IMG/VR virus record: IMGVR_UViG_3300043749_000038
Location: 1-64,000 of that record
Direction: 5' to 3' (one strand)
Length of the DNA: 64,000 nucleotides
DNA from: a virus
Shown here: piece after piece, positions 51,384 through 59,044 of the stretch
Layout: each line of letters starts with the position of its first letter
Position numbering within the stretch: the first letter of the stretch is position 1
Notes under the pieces: generated by a model
Seen by the model: the letters and a program-made list of their open reading frames with translations, nothing else
Databases searched by the model: none
What the model was told of the DNA's origin: nothing
Made by a program: the position numbers and the translations under genes

Positions 51384-51474
51384 TGTGCCTCCGGCCGATG
51401 GAGTATCCGCAGGCAAAGGCGAGCCACAGCAGAGCTTGGACGGTGACGAATATGGACCAATCGAAATCACTCAT
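51373..51474 (-). CDS. Membrane microprotein, 33 aa
   Basis: ATG 51474 to TAA 51373: MSDFDWSIFVTVQALLWLAF then ACGYSIGRRHNDL, one hydrophobic helix with a basic end, N-out. GGAGG precedes the start by several bases (within the deaminase gene end). Confidence 0.5.
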   Translation of the reverse strand: MSDFDWSIFVTVQALLWLAFACGYSIGRRHNDL

Positions 51475-52360
51475 CGCGCGCCTCCTTACCGATAGCTGCG
51501 CGGGAGGGCTCAGCAGGGGTGGCGTAGACCAGCGATCCAATAGCAGGGGCTTCGCCGCGTAGTTTGATCACTGCTTCGCCATGACGCAGCCACACGCCCG
51601 CAATCTCGCCAATCGGCTCGGCAGTCGGGGCTTGGCCGATAGCGGGCGCGGCTTGAGATGCAGCGGCGCGAAACATGGCAAGGGCTTCGACAATCCTGTC
51701 GCGCGCCTTTAAGTTACGGCCGAGAGTGAGGTCTTGGCGCGCCATTTCCAGCGTGTTGCGAAGGTCATCCGACGCCGCTACTACTGGCGCTGGCGATACG
51801 GAGGGCTGGGCGAGGGCTGCGCGGGCGTAGTCGTGCATCTGGTAGGCAGTGAAGAGTTCCACAGAGCTGTTCTTGCACCACGAACCGGGACGGCCGACGC
51901 TCACGCCGGAGAGCTGACGATGGCCGTCGTTTGGATCCAAGCCGGTAAGTCCAATCACGCCATACGCCACGCACTTCGGCAACGGCGGCAGCGCCCGCTC
52001 GTCTTGTCCGATCTTCTCGGGCTGTCCGATCTGCGGCGGTGCGCCCAGCGTCATCATAATAATGCCCGCACTTGTTAATGCCATCTGACAGTTCATGCAG
52101 ATATAATGGATACCTTCGATGTACGCAATGGAGCCGCGCGCACCGTTACCAGCTAGCTTGAGCGCTTGCTCCTCGGCGTGCCCTTTTTGCCCACACACTT
52201 CGCGGCAGAGCTCGTAACCTTGCCCGCTGGGCATACCACCTCGCGGACAAACTTCCTGCGGACGTGCTACATCGTTGCGCCCCACCCATCGACGCCCGTC
52301 CGGGTGAACCAGCGTGCACGTCACGACTTGCTTGGCGCACGGTCCTAATTGTGTGGTCAT
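51467..52360 (-). CDS. Cytidine deaminase-like protein with extension
   Basis: 297 residues. The N-terminal 130 residues contain CGQKGHAEEQALKLAG (HAE) and IHYICMNCQMALTSAGI (CxxC), the zinc site of the deaminase superfamily. Probable substrates are dCMP or a related pyrimidine, feeding ThyA. The remaining 170 residues (EMARQDLTLGRNLKARDRIVEALAMF, GEIAGVWLRHGEAVIKLRGEAP) are not recognised. RBS AGGAG. Confidence 0.75.
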   Translation of the reverse strand: MTTQLGPCAKQVVTCTLVHPDGRRWVGRNDVARPQEVCPRGGMPSGQGYELCREVCGQKGHAEEQALKLAGNGARGSIAYIEGIHYICMNCQMALTSAGIIMMTLGAPPQIGQPEKIGQDERALPPLPKCVAYGVIGLTGLDPNDGHRQLSGVSVGRPGSWCKNSSVELFTAYQMHDYARAALAQPSVSPAPVVAASDDLRNTLEMARQDLTLGRNLKARDRIVEALAMFRAAASQAAPAIGQAPTAEPIGEIAGVWLRHGEAVIKLRGEAPAIGSLVYATPAEPSRAAIGKEARDE

Positions 52361-52368
52361 ACATTCTC

Positions 52369-52818
52369 CTATTCCGGCATGATACCGAGTTGTTTAAACG
52401 ACGTGATTTCGTTGCCCGCTACAATGATGTGGTCGAACACATGCACGTCAATGACGCGCAAGATGTCAAACAAGTGTTTGGTCAATTCCTTGTCGCCAGG
52501 GCTTGGCATTTTGCTGCCTGTTGGATGGTTGTGGTACAGAATCACGCATGCTGCATTGTGCTTGATCGCATACTTCACAACCTCGCGCGGAGAGACCTGC
52601 GTGTAAAGCAAGCTACCACGGAACAGAACTTCGTGGTCGATGTAACGAAGTTGATTGTCCAAAGCAACGACGCCGAAGACCTCATGCTCCATTAACCCAA
52701 GGCTGAGGGTGAGTAGCTTCCTCACGTCCTCAGGTTGGGCCATAAACTTGCCTCGTTTCGCAATGCGATTGTGCAAAATTGCCATCGCTTGTTCCACGAT
52801 TACATCATCTTTATTCAA
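52369..52818 (-). CDS. RadC-like JAB-domain protein
   Basis: 149 residues, TTG start with AGGAGG five bases upstream. LYTQVSPREVVKYAIKHNAA and ILYHNHPTGSKMPSPGDKELTKHL give the HxHx(7)Sx(2)D JAMM metal motif of RadC family proteins. These are metallo-isopeptidase-like, and phage and plasmid RadC copies are associated with DNA repair or anti-restriction blocks without proven activity. Confidence 0.85.
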   Translation of the reverse strand: MNKDDVIVEQAMAILHNRIAKRGKFMAQPEDVRKLLTLSLGLMEHEVFGVVALDNQLRYIDHEVLFRGSLLYTQVSPREVVKYAIKHNAACVILYHNHPTGSKMPSPGDKELTKHLFDILRVIDVHVFDHIIVAGNEITSFKQLGIMPE

Positions 52819-53339
52819 TTCAACCTCCTGAACAGCCTTTGCAGGCGCGATTTGTGATACAGTAAAATTTTCTCAGGTGCGCTCAGATTACCAGCTTGCG
52901 CGTTGCAATCTTTATGTGCGAGAAACTTGTTGCTGATGTGCTGCGGTCCTCCGTGGCAGACAGGTACAAGATGCTCAATTGTTCCTTGACCTTCAGGAAC
53001 ATGCTCCGCACAGAAGAAACAGTCGCTACCATCGCGTTGACGGATCGTACGATATTCCACGCTTTGCGAAGGCTTACGTTTAGTTGGTGGGATAGCCCTC
53101 CATTTGGTCTCAGGATTGAGGAACTCCAGCCAGGCTTGTTGTGCATCGCCAATGAAGGAACAGGTTGCGTTCTCGTCCTTACTACGATAGACGATAGCTA
53201 CACCCTTGCCCGTTTTAAAGCGGATCAATTCCCATTCATTTGTGACAGACAGCAGCTCAGCACCGCGCTGGCCCAAGAACGTCTTAAAGTTCTCGAGCCG
53301 TTTAATTACTTGGTTAGCTGTCGGCAGATCTTTACGCAT
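52815..53339 (-). CDS. HNH endonuclease-like protein
   Basis: 174 residues. DCFFCAEHVPEGQGTIEHLVPVCHGGPQHISNKFLAHKDCN contains the CxxC, EHLVP (His metal ligand) and N-K-x-x-x-H/C pattern of HNH nucleases. It lies inside a tightly overlapped operon and is not a homing insertion. The ATG overlaps the upstream small gene. Confidence 0.75.
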   Translation of the reverse strand: MRKDLPTANQVIKRLENFKTFLGQRGAELLSVTNEWELIRFKTGKGVAIVYRSKDENATCSFIGDAQQAWLEFLNPETKWRAIPPTKRKPSQSVEYRTIRQRDGSDCFFCAEHVPEGQGTIEHLVPVCHGGPQHISNKFLAHKDCNAQAGNLSAPEKILLYHKSRLQRLFRRLN

Positions 53340-53493
53340 AATCCAAGTAAGTCAGCGGTGGATATTGACGATCGCACCAATCTCGAACCATGCGCTCGAT
53401 GCCAGTTTCGCCCATTTCGTTGGCGTCCCGTTCGGTCAGTGTGGTTACAAAGATAGGCTTCTCCTTCTCTTCTACTACAGCATAGATTTTCAT
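53332..53493 (-). CDS. Small hypothetical protein, 53 aa
   Basis: ATG 53493 (AGGA upstream) to TAA 53332, overlapping the HNH start (ATGCGTAA). Sequence MKIYAVVEEKEKPIFVTTL then GIERMVRDWCDRQYPPLTY: an alpha/beta mini-protein. The start overlaps the preceding stop, and no other frame fits this stretch. Confidence 0.6.
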   Translation of the reverse strand: MKIYAVVEEKEKPIFVTTLTERDANEMGETGIERMVRDWCDRQYPPLTYLDYA

Positions 53494-53726
53494 ATTCCTG
53501 TAATCTCAAATAAGTAAATTTTCAATCCCGGATTCATCTCTTGCACCTTCTCGACAACCAGTTTAAACTCAACAGGGTTGCGAGTTTTAAACGGCTTGAT
53601 CTTGGGCAGGTTAGTCCTCATCACCCACATGACCTTCGGTGGTTCAGGTTGACCGGCCTTTTCCTTCTCAAGCTGTCGCATTACTGCGGCCATCAGTGCA
53701 GGATGATCTGAAGCACGGATACCCAT
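53490..53726 (-). CDS. Hypothetical protein, 78 aa
   Basis: ATG 53726 has AGGAGG six bases upstream. HPALMAAVMRQLEKEKAGQPEPPKVMWVMRTNLPKIKPF then VVEKVQEMNPGLKIYLFEI. No family recognised. The 53727-53830 gap carries the hairpins at 53793-53820 and no gene. Confidence 0.6.
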   Translation of the reverse strand: MGIRASDHPALMAAVMRQLEKEKAGQPEPPKVMWVMRTNLPKIKPFKTRNPVEFKLVVEKVQEMNPGLKIYLFEITGI

Positions 53727-53792
53727 ATACAACCTCCTACAAGCTGCGCAGGGTTATTACCCAAGCATACCCCTACGCGCACATTTTTAACA

Positions 53793-53820
53793 GCGGCAAA
53801 GCGTGTTGCCGCACGCGGCA
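53793..53820. terminator. Overlapping GC-rich hairpins
   Basis: GCGGCA (53793-53798) can pair with TGCCGC (53807-53812), and TGCCG (53807-53811) can pair with CGGCA (53816-53820). The shared arm allows two exclusive folds, as in an attenuator. On the minus strand TTAAAAATG follows. Confidence 0.45.
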
Positions 53821-53830
53821 GGGTGCAGTT

Positions 53831-54364
53831 TTACCCCTTGGTAAGCAGGTTCGGGTAAAACTTCGCCAGTTGCTCGTTAAGGGAGTTAAAAACCTGCTTG
53901 TTGAGTTCGGACTCTTTCACCGAAGCAGCGATAAGAACTCTGTCGGTTGTCGACTGCATTGCCATGCGTGCAAGCGTGGTTTGATCGGTCAAAGCGCGAA
54001 CAATTAGACCGAACTGCTCAGCGGTGATGTGCACGTTCAAACCATAGCGTTGGAAACGCTCTGCTTCATCAAGACGGCTTGTACCTTTGTGCTGTTTGAC
54101 CACACTGAGCGCAGCTTGGAGCGAACCAACCGAGCGATGCAGTTCACTGATGTCATACACCAGAGCATATTGCAGGTCAGGCGAGAACTTACCGAAGTAT
54201 TCCGCCTCCATTTGACGGGCAAGCGCAGGATTCTCGAACTTTGTGCACCATGCTTTGAACAGCGGAGGATGTTCAGTGAAGAACTTCCGCGCTTGATCAG
54301 GCAACTTAGCCATAATCTGCTCAGATGTCAGACTACGAATAAGTTCTGCAAAATTATCTTCCAT
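53831..54364 (-). CDS. Hypothetical protein, 177 aa
   Basis: Helical, with EHPPLFKAWCTKFENPALARQMEAEYF and SELNKQVFNSLNEQLAKFYP. No family recognised. Its leader is one of the two-hairpin elements (54381-54454). Confidence 0.65.
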   Translation of the reverse strand: MEDNFAELIRSLTSEQIMAKLPDQARKFFTEHPPLFKAWCTKFENPALARQMEAEYFGKFSPDLQYALVYDISELHRSVGSLQAALSVVKQHKGTSRLDEAERFQRYGLNVHITAEQFGLIVRALTDQTTLARMAMQSTTDRVLIAASVKESELNKQVFNSLNEQLAKFYPNLLTKG

Positions 54365-54380
54365 TGTTTACTCCTCATAT

Positions 54381-54454
54381 CGAGCAAAAGTGCCCGTCAA
54401 TGCGCCACCGAAGTGACGCATTAGCTGGAACTTTAATCGTCTAGCTGGAACTTT
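54381..54454 (-). ncRNA. Two-hairpin leader element C
   Basis: On the transcript: two tandem copies of AAAGTTCCAGCT (54454-54443, 54434-54423), hairpin 1 AATGCGTCAC-TTCG-GTGGCGCATT (54422-54399) and hairpin 2 CGGGCA-CTTT-TGCTCG (54396-54381). It starts at the stop of the 83-residue gene and ends 16 bases before the next start (54364). Confidence 0.7.
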
Positions 54455-54704
54455 ACAGAGGTTCGCCGACGTATGCGGACGGGTCGACGTTGTAACCCAA
54501 GCCGATCAAAGCTTTAGCTACATCGCGCGGTAAGCAGGAGCGACCATCGTAATCCCTCAAGCTCTTGTCCGTCTCAAACCAGAGTCCGCCACCTTCACCG
54601 TAGACGTCGTGCTCGTAGTAACCGTAATTGGTCGTCGGCGAAACTTTCACTTCCCATTTGCCTTCCTTGGCGGTCAGGGTGTAGTCGTGCTTTTTGAGAT
54701 CCAT
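54453..54704 (-). CDS. Hypothetical protein, 83 aa
   Basis: Start at 54704, where GGAG lies six bases upstream; an ATG at 54716 is just before that GGAG and less likely. Beta-rich (YTLTAKEGKWEVKVSPTTNYGYY, GGGLWFETDKSL). No family recognised. Confidence 0.6.
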   Translation of the reverse strand: MDLKKHDYTLTAKEGKWEVKVSPTTNYGYYEHDVYGEGGGLWFETDKSLRDYDGRSCLPRDVAKALIGLGYNVDPSAYVGEPL

Positions 54705-54738
54705 ATTATTCTCCATGTGTGGTTAAGGGTAACACAGT

Positions 54739-55164
54739 TCAAGCAGCTTGCTTGCGTTTTTGAAGGTCTTGGTGGACCGTTGTTTCCAAGACATCGTTAA
54801 GCGCCTGCACGCACTTCAGGTGGAAGTCAGCTTCACGCTTGTGGTCAGCAATCTTGCGCTGATTGTAGAACACGGCTGAATCACCGTTTTCCATCTTGTG
54901 TTCATACCGACGCTGGGAATTGCGGTGACTTTCCACGCGCTTCCAGTGCCAGATACGAAGTTGGGTAAGATTCATATTCATTCCTTTTCCAGACGAGACA
55001 TTGAGTTTCCAAATTGCGTGTTGATGAAAATCGGCAACTTTGTGCAGCTTACGGATTTCCGACTTTCTACAAGGGGCATCGTGGCTGTTCGCAGCACTGA
55101 AAGCTAAGTTACGGAATAGAGCAAACTTATCTTTATGCCATTTGTGGAGTTCTTCGAGGGTCAT
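54739..55164 (-). CDS. Internally duplicated helical protein, 141 aa
   Basis: ATG 55164. The two halves share L-x-x-L-x-x-WH and R-x-(5)-K-x-AD-x-H/FH patterns: EELHKWHKDKF...KVADFHQHAIWKLN and TQLRIWHWKRV...READFHLKCVQALN. An internal tandem duplication of a roughly 65-residue helical unit. Function unknown. Confidence 0.65.
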   Translation of the reverse strand: MTLEELHKWHKDKFALFRNLAFSAANSHDAPCRKSEIRKLHKVADFHQHAIWKLNVSSGKGMNMNLTQLRIWHWKRVESHRNSQRRYEHKMENGDSAVFYNQRKIADHKREADFHLKCVQALNDVLETTVHQDLQKRKQAA

Positions 55165-55340
55165 CAAGCCACCTTTGCAATCTGAACAAAAAGACTTGCT
55201 TGGTAATTCTGCATTTTAATGACCAGATTCCCTGCAACCAATTCGTAAAGTTCCTGACGCTGGCTGATGTCAGTCTTAGCGATTGTTTCTGCTATTTGTT
55301 CAGCCATCTTGTTAAGTTCGCCTTTGGTGTGGTAGCTCAT
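55164..55340 (-). CDS. Small hypothetical protein, 58 aa
   Basis: ATG 55340 overlaps the upstream stop (ATGA) and the stop overlaps the next ATG (TGATG). MSYHTKGELNKMAEQIAETI then QRQELYELVAGNLVIKM: helical. Too short for usual cut-offs but fixed by both overlaps. Confidence 0.65.
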   Translation of the reverse strand: MSYHTKGELNKMAEQIAETIAKTDISQRQELYELVAGNLVIKMQNYQASLFVQIAKVA

Positions 55341-55777
55341 GCATGAACCCCCGTTGCTTTGATCAAGAGCGTAGCAGCTTCGGTTTTGGCGTCGATGAAG
55401 TAAAAGTTGTAACGATTGTAGGCGTCAGTGGCTTTGTCGAACGACTCGCTAATGTGCTTGCTATTGATTTGACCCCACACGCAGTAGTTCTCGAGCATGC
55501 CCACAAAATCGAGGTTGAGCTCAACGCGCCCGTCGTTGGTGTGCACGAGGAAGCGCTTGATTTCGCGATCGGGTTTGATGACGTATTCTTCAACAACCCA
55601 GCTACCGTCGTTGTTCATCGCTTCAAGTTCAGCCTTGTGCTCTTCGGCAGTACCGAAAGGATTTAAGCTTCTTTCCATTTCGGACAGATACTCTTTCCTG
55701 AATTTAGGACTGAAATCTCCAACCAGCTTCACACAGTGATTGCTGTATTGCAGCATATCGTTCTTAATAATGCTCAT
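55337..55777 (-). CDS. Hypothetical protein, 146 aa
   Basis: ATG 55777 with GGAG six bases upstream. NHCVKLVGDFSPKFRKEYLSEM and ELNLDFVGMLENYCVWGQIN then DAYNRYNFYFIDAKTE. No family recognised. Confidence 0.6.
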   Translation of the reverse strand: MSIIKNDMLQYSNHCVKLVGDFSPKFRKEYLSEMERSLNPFGTAEEHKAELEAMNNDGSWVVEEYVIKPDREIKRFLVHTNDGRVELNLDFVGMLENYCVWGQINSKHISESFDKATDAYNRYNFYFIDAKTEAATLLIKATGVHA

Positions 55778-55928
55778 CTTGGTTCTCCTTGACTTTAAGC
55801 CAAAAGTTTTCAACTTCAAGGGCAAACGCTTTGTCTTTCAACGCCACGTTCTCCTTAACGGTTCGCGCTAGTTCCTTTGCTAATTCCTCTTTGGTGCGCG
55901 ACTCCATGAGGTAGGTGAAGAGGTTCAA
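55764..55928 (-). CDS. Small coiled-coil protein, 54 aa
   Basis: The frame is open from TTG 55928 (overlapping the upstream stop, GGGGTG upstream) or ATG 55907 to TAA 55764. EELAKELARTVKENVALKDK then AFALEVENFWLKVKENQ shows heptads. It carries the RBS of the next gene near its end. Confidence 0.5.
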   Translation of the reverse strand: MNLFTYLMESRTKEELAKELARTVKENVALKDKAFALEVENFWLKVKENQDEHY

Positions 55929-56176
55929 TCAACACCCCATCCCGTTTGTACAACTTCACGACGCACCTCAACAGGGATGTAGGTGAGTTTGTCCGGTAGG
56001 TTCGCAGGGCGCCGTCCGGTAATTATCCGATGATTTGGATACTCAAGCACGGTAGCCAGTTCAATGTTGCTGGTTTCACCAACATGGACCGACTCCGTCC
56101 CCCACTTTAAAACCACACTAATGATTAGGAACGTGCCATCTTCCTTGACGGCGACGTATCCTTTTGTGACTTTCAT
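55925..56176 (-). CDS. Hypothetical protein, 83 aa
   Basis: ATG 56176 with AAAGGAGG upstream. Beta-rich start (KVTKGYVAVKEDGTFLIISVV). Leader element F (56191-56237) lies before it. No family recognised. Confidence 0.65.
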   Translation of the reverse strand: MKVTKGYVAVKEDGTFLIISVVLKWGTESVHVGETSNIELATVLEYPNHRIITGRRPANLPDKLTYIPVEVRREVVQTGWGVD

Positions 56177-56190
56177 ATTTCCTCCTTTAA

Positions 56191-56237
56191 CGGACCAATC
56201 GTCCGACAAGCCACCCTGTTGCCAAGGTAGCTTAGCT
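56191..56237 (-). ncRNA. Two-hairpin leader element F
   Basis: Transcript order: CAGCT, hairpin 1 AAGCTACC/GGTGGCTT (56233-56226 with 56215-56208, one G-U), short linker, hairpin 2 CGGAC-GATTG-GTCCG (56105 side at 56205-56201... that is 56205-56191). Begins directly after the stop of the 249-residue gene and ends 14 bases before the next start. Confidence 0.65.
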
Positions 56238-56241
56238 GACG

Positions 56242-56991
56242 TTATCGGTTACGTTGTTGATCTTGGTACTGACGCTTCGGCATATCCCACTCGTCCAAGA
56301 AAGGCTCAATGGCGTCACCGCGCTTCTCGCGCAAATCCAGGGCAATGCGGACGTGTGGGTAATACTTGGCAATCGCCTTGATCAGGATGCCGTCGCTGAC
56401 GTAGCAACCGAAGTTGCCACCGTTCTTCCACCAAGCTTTAGCTTTCACATTTATGTGAATAAATCTGCCGCTGTCGGGAATGATCTCGTACTTCACCTTA
56501 CCTTGCTTAACCAGATGGTACGGGTCAGACATGTCGACAACAGTCAGCTCGCTGTAACCTGCTGGTGAACCTCCAAACCACGGACCACGCAAGTGCACCG
56601 TGCGCCCGTCCTTCAGTTTGATGGTAAAGGTGGCGCCCGCGTAGCCGTTTTGCTTGGTGGTTTGCCAGTGGCCTTCAGGAAGCGGTTTGCCGTTGTCGTC
56701 CTTATTGCTAAGAGCTCCGCTGTGCCAGTGCTGCTGCATTACGCCTTCGTGCTCGCGGAACCAGCGACCATTTTCACCCTGCTCCCAAAGCACATCCTTG
56801 GGCATTGGCTGTGTTGCGCATTTGAACTTGACGCGAGGGCTATTGGCCCAACCCATCATCCAGTCGATGTGCAAACCCTTCACCCAAGCGGGCAGATCCT
56901 GCGGGCCAACCGGGCGTTCAATTTCAACCCAGTTCGGGGCGCCTTCAAGACCATGACGAATTGCCAAGGTCTGATCTTTACTGGCTATCAT
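56242..56991 (-). CDS. Hypothetical protein, 249 aa
   Basis: The largest gene in the right-hand small-gene block besides 59666. Trp-rich (GLHIDWMMGWANSPRVKF, WEQGENGRWFREHEGVMQQHWHSG, GPWFGGSPAGYSE). Might bind sugars or nucleic acids, but no family is recognised. Leader element D precedes it. Confidence 0.65.
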   Translation of the reverse strand: MIASKDQTLAIRHGLEGAPNWVEIERPVGPQDLPAWVKGLHIDWMMGWANSPRVKFKCATQPMPKDVLWEQGENGRWFREHEGVMQQHWHSGALSNKDDNGKPLPEGHWQTTKQNGYAGATFTIKLKDGRTVHLRGPWFGGSPAGYSELTVVDMSDPYHLVKQGKVKYEIIPDSGRFIHINVKAKAWWKNGGNFGCYVSDGILIKAIAKYYPHVRIALDLREKRGDAIEPFLDEWDMPKRQYQDQQRNR

Positions 56992-57009
56992 GCTATCTCC
57001 TTGTTAGTG

Positions 57010-57052
57010 TTACCGGGTAAGTCACCCGTAACAGTGCTCTGTCACAGCACTG
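57010..57052 (-). ncRNA. Two-hairpin leader element D
   Basis: Hairpin 1 CAGTGCT/AGCACTG (57052-57046 with 57038-57032) with loop containing GTGACAG. Hairpin 2 TTACGGGT-GACTT-ACCCGGTAA (57031-57010, one bulged G). Follows the stop at 57064 and ends 18 bases before ATG 56991. Confidence 0.7.
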
Positions 57053-57063
57053 TGGCTGGTTAC

Positions 57064-57252
57064 TTAATCCTGCTCGTGCTTGCCGCTACCGGCAAACTTC
57101 TGTTTGCTGAATTCACCAACGATCGGAACACCGTTGGGCGCAAGCACCGGACATTTCTCGCTCATGCTGTGAACGCCGTTGCGCTTGCCGCAATGCGCGC
57201 AGAGTTCGGTGAGCTCGAACTGCCTTCGGCTGTCGTTGAAGTGTGGTGCCAT
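57064..57252 (-). CDS. Small zinc-ribbon-like protein, 62 aa
   Basis: ELCAHCGKRNGVHSMSEKCPV has a CxxC and a third Cys, a possible zinc knuckle with His. AAAGGA lies further upstream than usual (13 bases). No family recognised. Confidence 0.55.
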   Translation of the reverse strand: MAPHFNDSRRQFELTELCAHCGKRNGVHSMSEKCPVLAPNGVPIVGEFSKQKFAGSGKHEQD

Positions 57253-57267
57253 GTTGTGGTTATCCTT

Positions 57268-57510
57268 TCAAATGTTAGGGTATTCGCGCACGGTGCGCAG
57301 GAACACGTTACGATCTGCGTCCCATTCCTCGACGCATACTTTGCCGTACGTCGCAGACAATTCGTTAGCACGCTCAAGAGCGCGCTGCTTGTTCAGTTCG
57401 TTGTGCTCTGGTTCGCCGACGTACCAACCTTTTTCGACACGGCTCCAGTTAAGGGCGCTGCCGGTTAAGGATGCCCACACTTCGTAGCGCAGGCGGGTTG
57501 CGTTTGCCAT
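57268..57510 (-). CDS. Hypothetical protein, 80 aa
   Basis: ATG overlaps the upstream stop. RYEVWASLTGSALNWSRVEKGWYVG then ALERANELSATYGKVCVEEWD: an alpha/beta pattern. No family recognised. Confidence 0.6.
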   Translation of the reverse strand: MANATRLRYEVWASLTGSALNWSRVEKGWYVGEPEHNELNKQRALERANELSATYGKVCVEEWDADRNVFLRTVREYPNI

Positions 57511-58052
57511 TAGTAGCTCCTTTCAGCGTTGGAATTAACTTCACGTTTCGGGTTAAACCGGCCCAGGATGTAATCTGGCCGGCGTTGGTCCGGTTGTGGG
57601 CACGCTGCAAGGATGCGCCAACCAGAGTCCAACTGGCTTTGCAGGTTGTCGGAGCAAGAGTTCTCGCACAACATGACTTCGTTGTAGGTTGCGAGCGCTT
57701 GCCCGGGCATGTGCACTTCGCAGCGCTCGTTGTAAGCACGCTCTTGCGGTGCAAGGTTCAGCAGCTTGTTAGCTACTTGCTCGAAGCGGTTATAGTCGAA
57801 TGCTTCTGGGCCGTTGAATTCACGAATGCCCTTAAGCTCGAACTTAAAGCCATTTTCAACAGCATAGAGCATCTGTTCTCTAGATAGTAAGATGCCGTGC
57901 GGTTGGCTTTCTTGGTGCTCGCTGAGCTCATTTCCGATAGATTTCAACCATGCGCTGCGTGCTTCCAATACAGCCTTGGTTTGGGCGTTGTCTTCATCTG
58001 TGCTGTAGCTGGATTCGTACAGCCATTGGAAGTCCACATTGTACAGTTTCAT
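57510..58052 (-). CDS. Hypothetical protein, 180 aa
   Basis: GAGGAG before ATG 58052. FQWLYESSYSTDEDNAQTKAVLEARSAWLK then PQERAYNERCEVHMPGQALA. No family recognised. The 58053-58136 leader has a hairpin AGTGCTG/CAGCACT around a TACAAT sequence. Confidence 0.65.
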   Translation of the reverse strand: MKLYNVDFQWLYESSYSTDEDNAQTKAVLEARSAWLKSIGNELSEHQESQPHGILLSREQMLYAVENGFKFELKGIREFNGPEAFDYNRFEQVANKLLNLAPQERAYNERCEVHMPGQALATYNEVMLCENSCSDNLQSQLDSGWRILAACPQPDQRRPDYILGRFNPKREVNSNAERSY

Positions 58053-58136
58053 TTGCAGTTCTCCTCTTGAAATTTGTGTCTACGGTTACAGTGCTGCAAC
58101 TGTTATTGTACCACAATTCCAGCACTATGGAAGGGT

Positions 58137-58466
58137 CTATTGTGCGCAATCAGCGATCAATTTGTCAATCCAAGCTTCGCGCGCACGATTGTAGATATTG
58201 TTCTCGTCAGCCCAGGCAAAGTGCTGGTGTCTTGTGTAATTATCAATATATTCAACGTTGAGCTGGATGCGAAGCCAGTGATTGAAAGTATAGAGGTAAT
58301 TGAGCCCTGCTTGAATCTCTTGCAGGAGGCTTTCAGCTTCGACGGAAAGCTCGGGCATGCTGTCTCTTATGTGCTCAATAGAGTTGCACATAAAGACGTC
58401 CGAGGACGTGCGGTCTTGAAACTCTGCTTTCAGCATGTTCAGGATTTTGAGACGATTCTTGTTCAT
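58137..58466 (-). CDS. Hypothetical protein, 109 aa
   Basis: Helical, acidic (LSVEAESLLQEIQAGLNYLYTFNHWL, AREAWIDKLIADCAQ). ATG lies at the stop of the upstream gene. No family recognised. Confidence 0.6.
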   Translation of the reverse strand: MNKNRLKILNMLKAEFQDRTSSDVFMCNSIEHIRDSMPELSVEAESLLQEIQAGLNYLYTFNHWLRIQLNVEYIDNYTRHQHFAWADENNIYNRAREAWIDKLIADCAQ

Positions 58467-58820
58467 TTAGACTCCTTGTACAGTGAGGTAATACCAGTGG
58501 TCCTCCACTCCCTTGCGTCCTCCGCCGTTGAGGATGTGCTCCAACTGCTCGTCGTTGCGCGGGATTCGTTCTCTTAACTGCTCGATGGTGGGTTTGTTTG
58601 CCCACACAGCAACGAAGTACTCGCCGTGCTGATCGTACTCGTTGTATTCCTCGGTGAGAATCCAAACGGAGGGAACTTGTGTGGGCACATGCTCGGGCAT
58701 TGCAATGACTTCGCGGAACGCGCCCATTACGTAGCCTTGCAGCTTTTTAGATAGCAGACGTGCAATATGCTGATGAAATGCAGCTTCCAGCTTTTGGGCC
58801 GGTGTCTCTTGTCGGTTCAT
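58467..58820 (-). CDS. Hypothetical protein, 117 aa
   Basis: AAAGGAG before ATG 58820. EAAFHQHIARLLSKKLQGYVMG then a beta part (VWILTEEYNEYDQHGEYFVAVWAN). Leader element E (58848-58890) lies upstream. No family recognised. Confidence 0.6.
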   Translation of the reverse strand: MNRQETPAQKLEAAFHQHIARLLSKKLQGYVMGAFREVIAMPEHVPTQVPSVWILTEEYNEYDQHGEYFVAVWANKPTIEQLRERIPRNDEQLEHILNGGGRKGVEDHWYYLTVQGV

Positions 58821-58847
58821 TTAGACTCCTTTATGCCAATAAGGCGG

Positions 58848-58890
58848 TTATCGGATAAGCATCCGTAAATGCACCCTGTCACAGTGCATT
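58848..58890 (-). ncRNA. Two-hairpin leader element E
   Basis: Hairpin 1 AATGCAC/GTGCATT (58890-58884 with 58874-58868), loop TGTGACAG shared with element D. Hairpin 2 TTACGGAT-GCTT-ATCCGATAA (58868-58848, one bulge). Compared with D, GGGT/ACCC became GGAT/ATCC, a compensatory change. Confidence 0.7.
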
Positions 58891-58899
58891 GGCTGAGGC

Positions 58900-59040
58900 T
58901 TACAAATACGCGTCTGCTAGGTAGCGGCAGAGGTAGAAGAACGAAGGGACGCACATTACTTGTTGACCATTAATGAACCCACCCCAAACACGATTGCCAT
59001 GCAAGGAACGGCCCACTACTTTGATATGTGGTTTGTTCAT
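58900..59040 (-). CDS. Small hypothetical protein, 46 aa
   Basis: ATG 59040, four bases after the upstream stop. MNKPHIKVVGRSLHGNRVWG then CVPSFFYLCRYLADAYL. Basic N-terminal half. No family recognised. Confidence 0.55.
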   Translation of the reverse strand: MNKPHIKVVGRSLHGNRVWGGFINGQQVMCVPSFFYLCRYLADAYL

Positions 59041-59044
59041 GGTC

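Noticed and set aside
52815-53339. HNH protein as a homing endonuclease insertion
   Set aside because: It is tightly overlapped with both neighbours and breaks no gene or intron, so it belongs to the operon.
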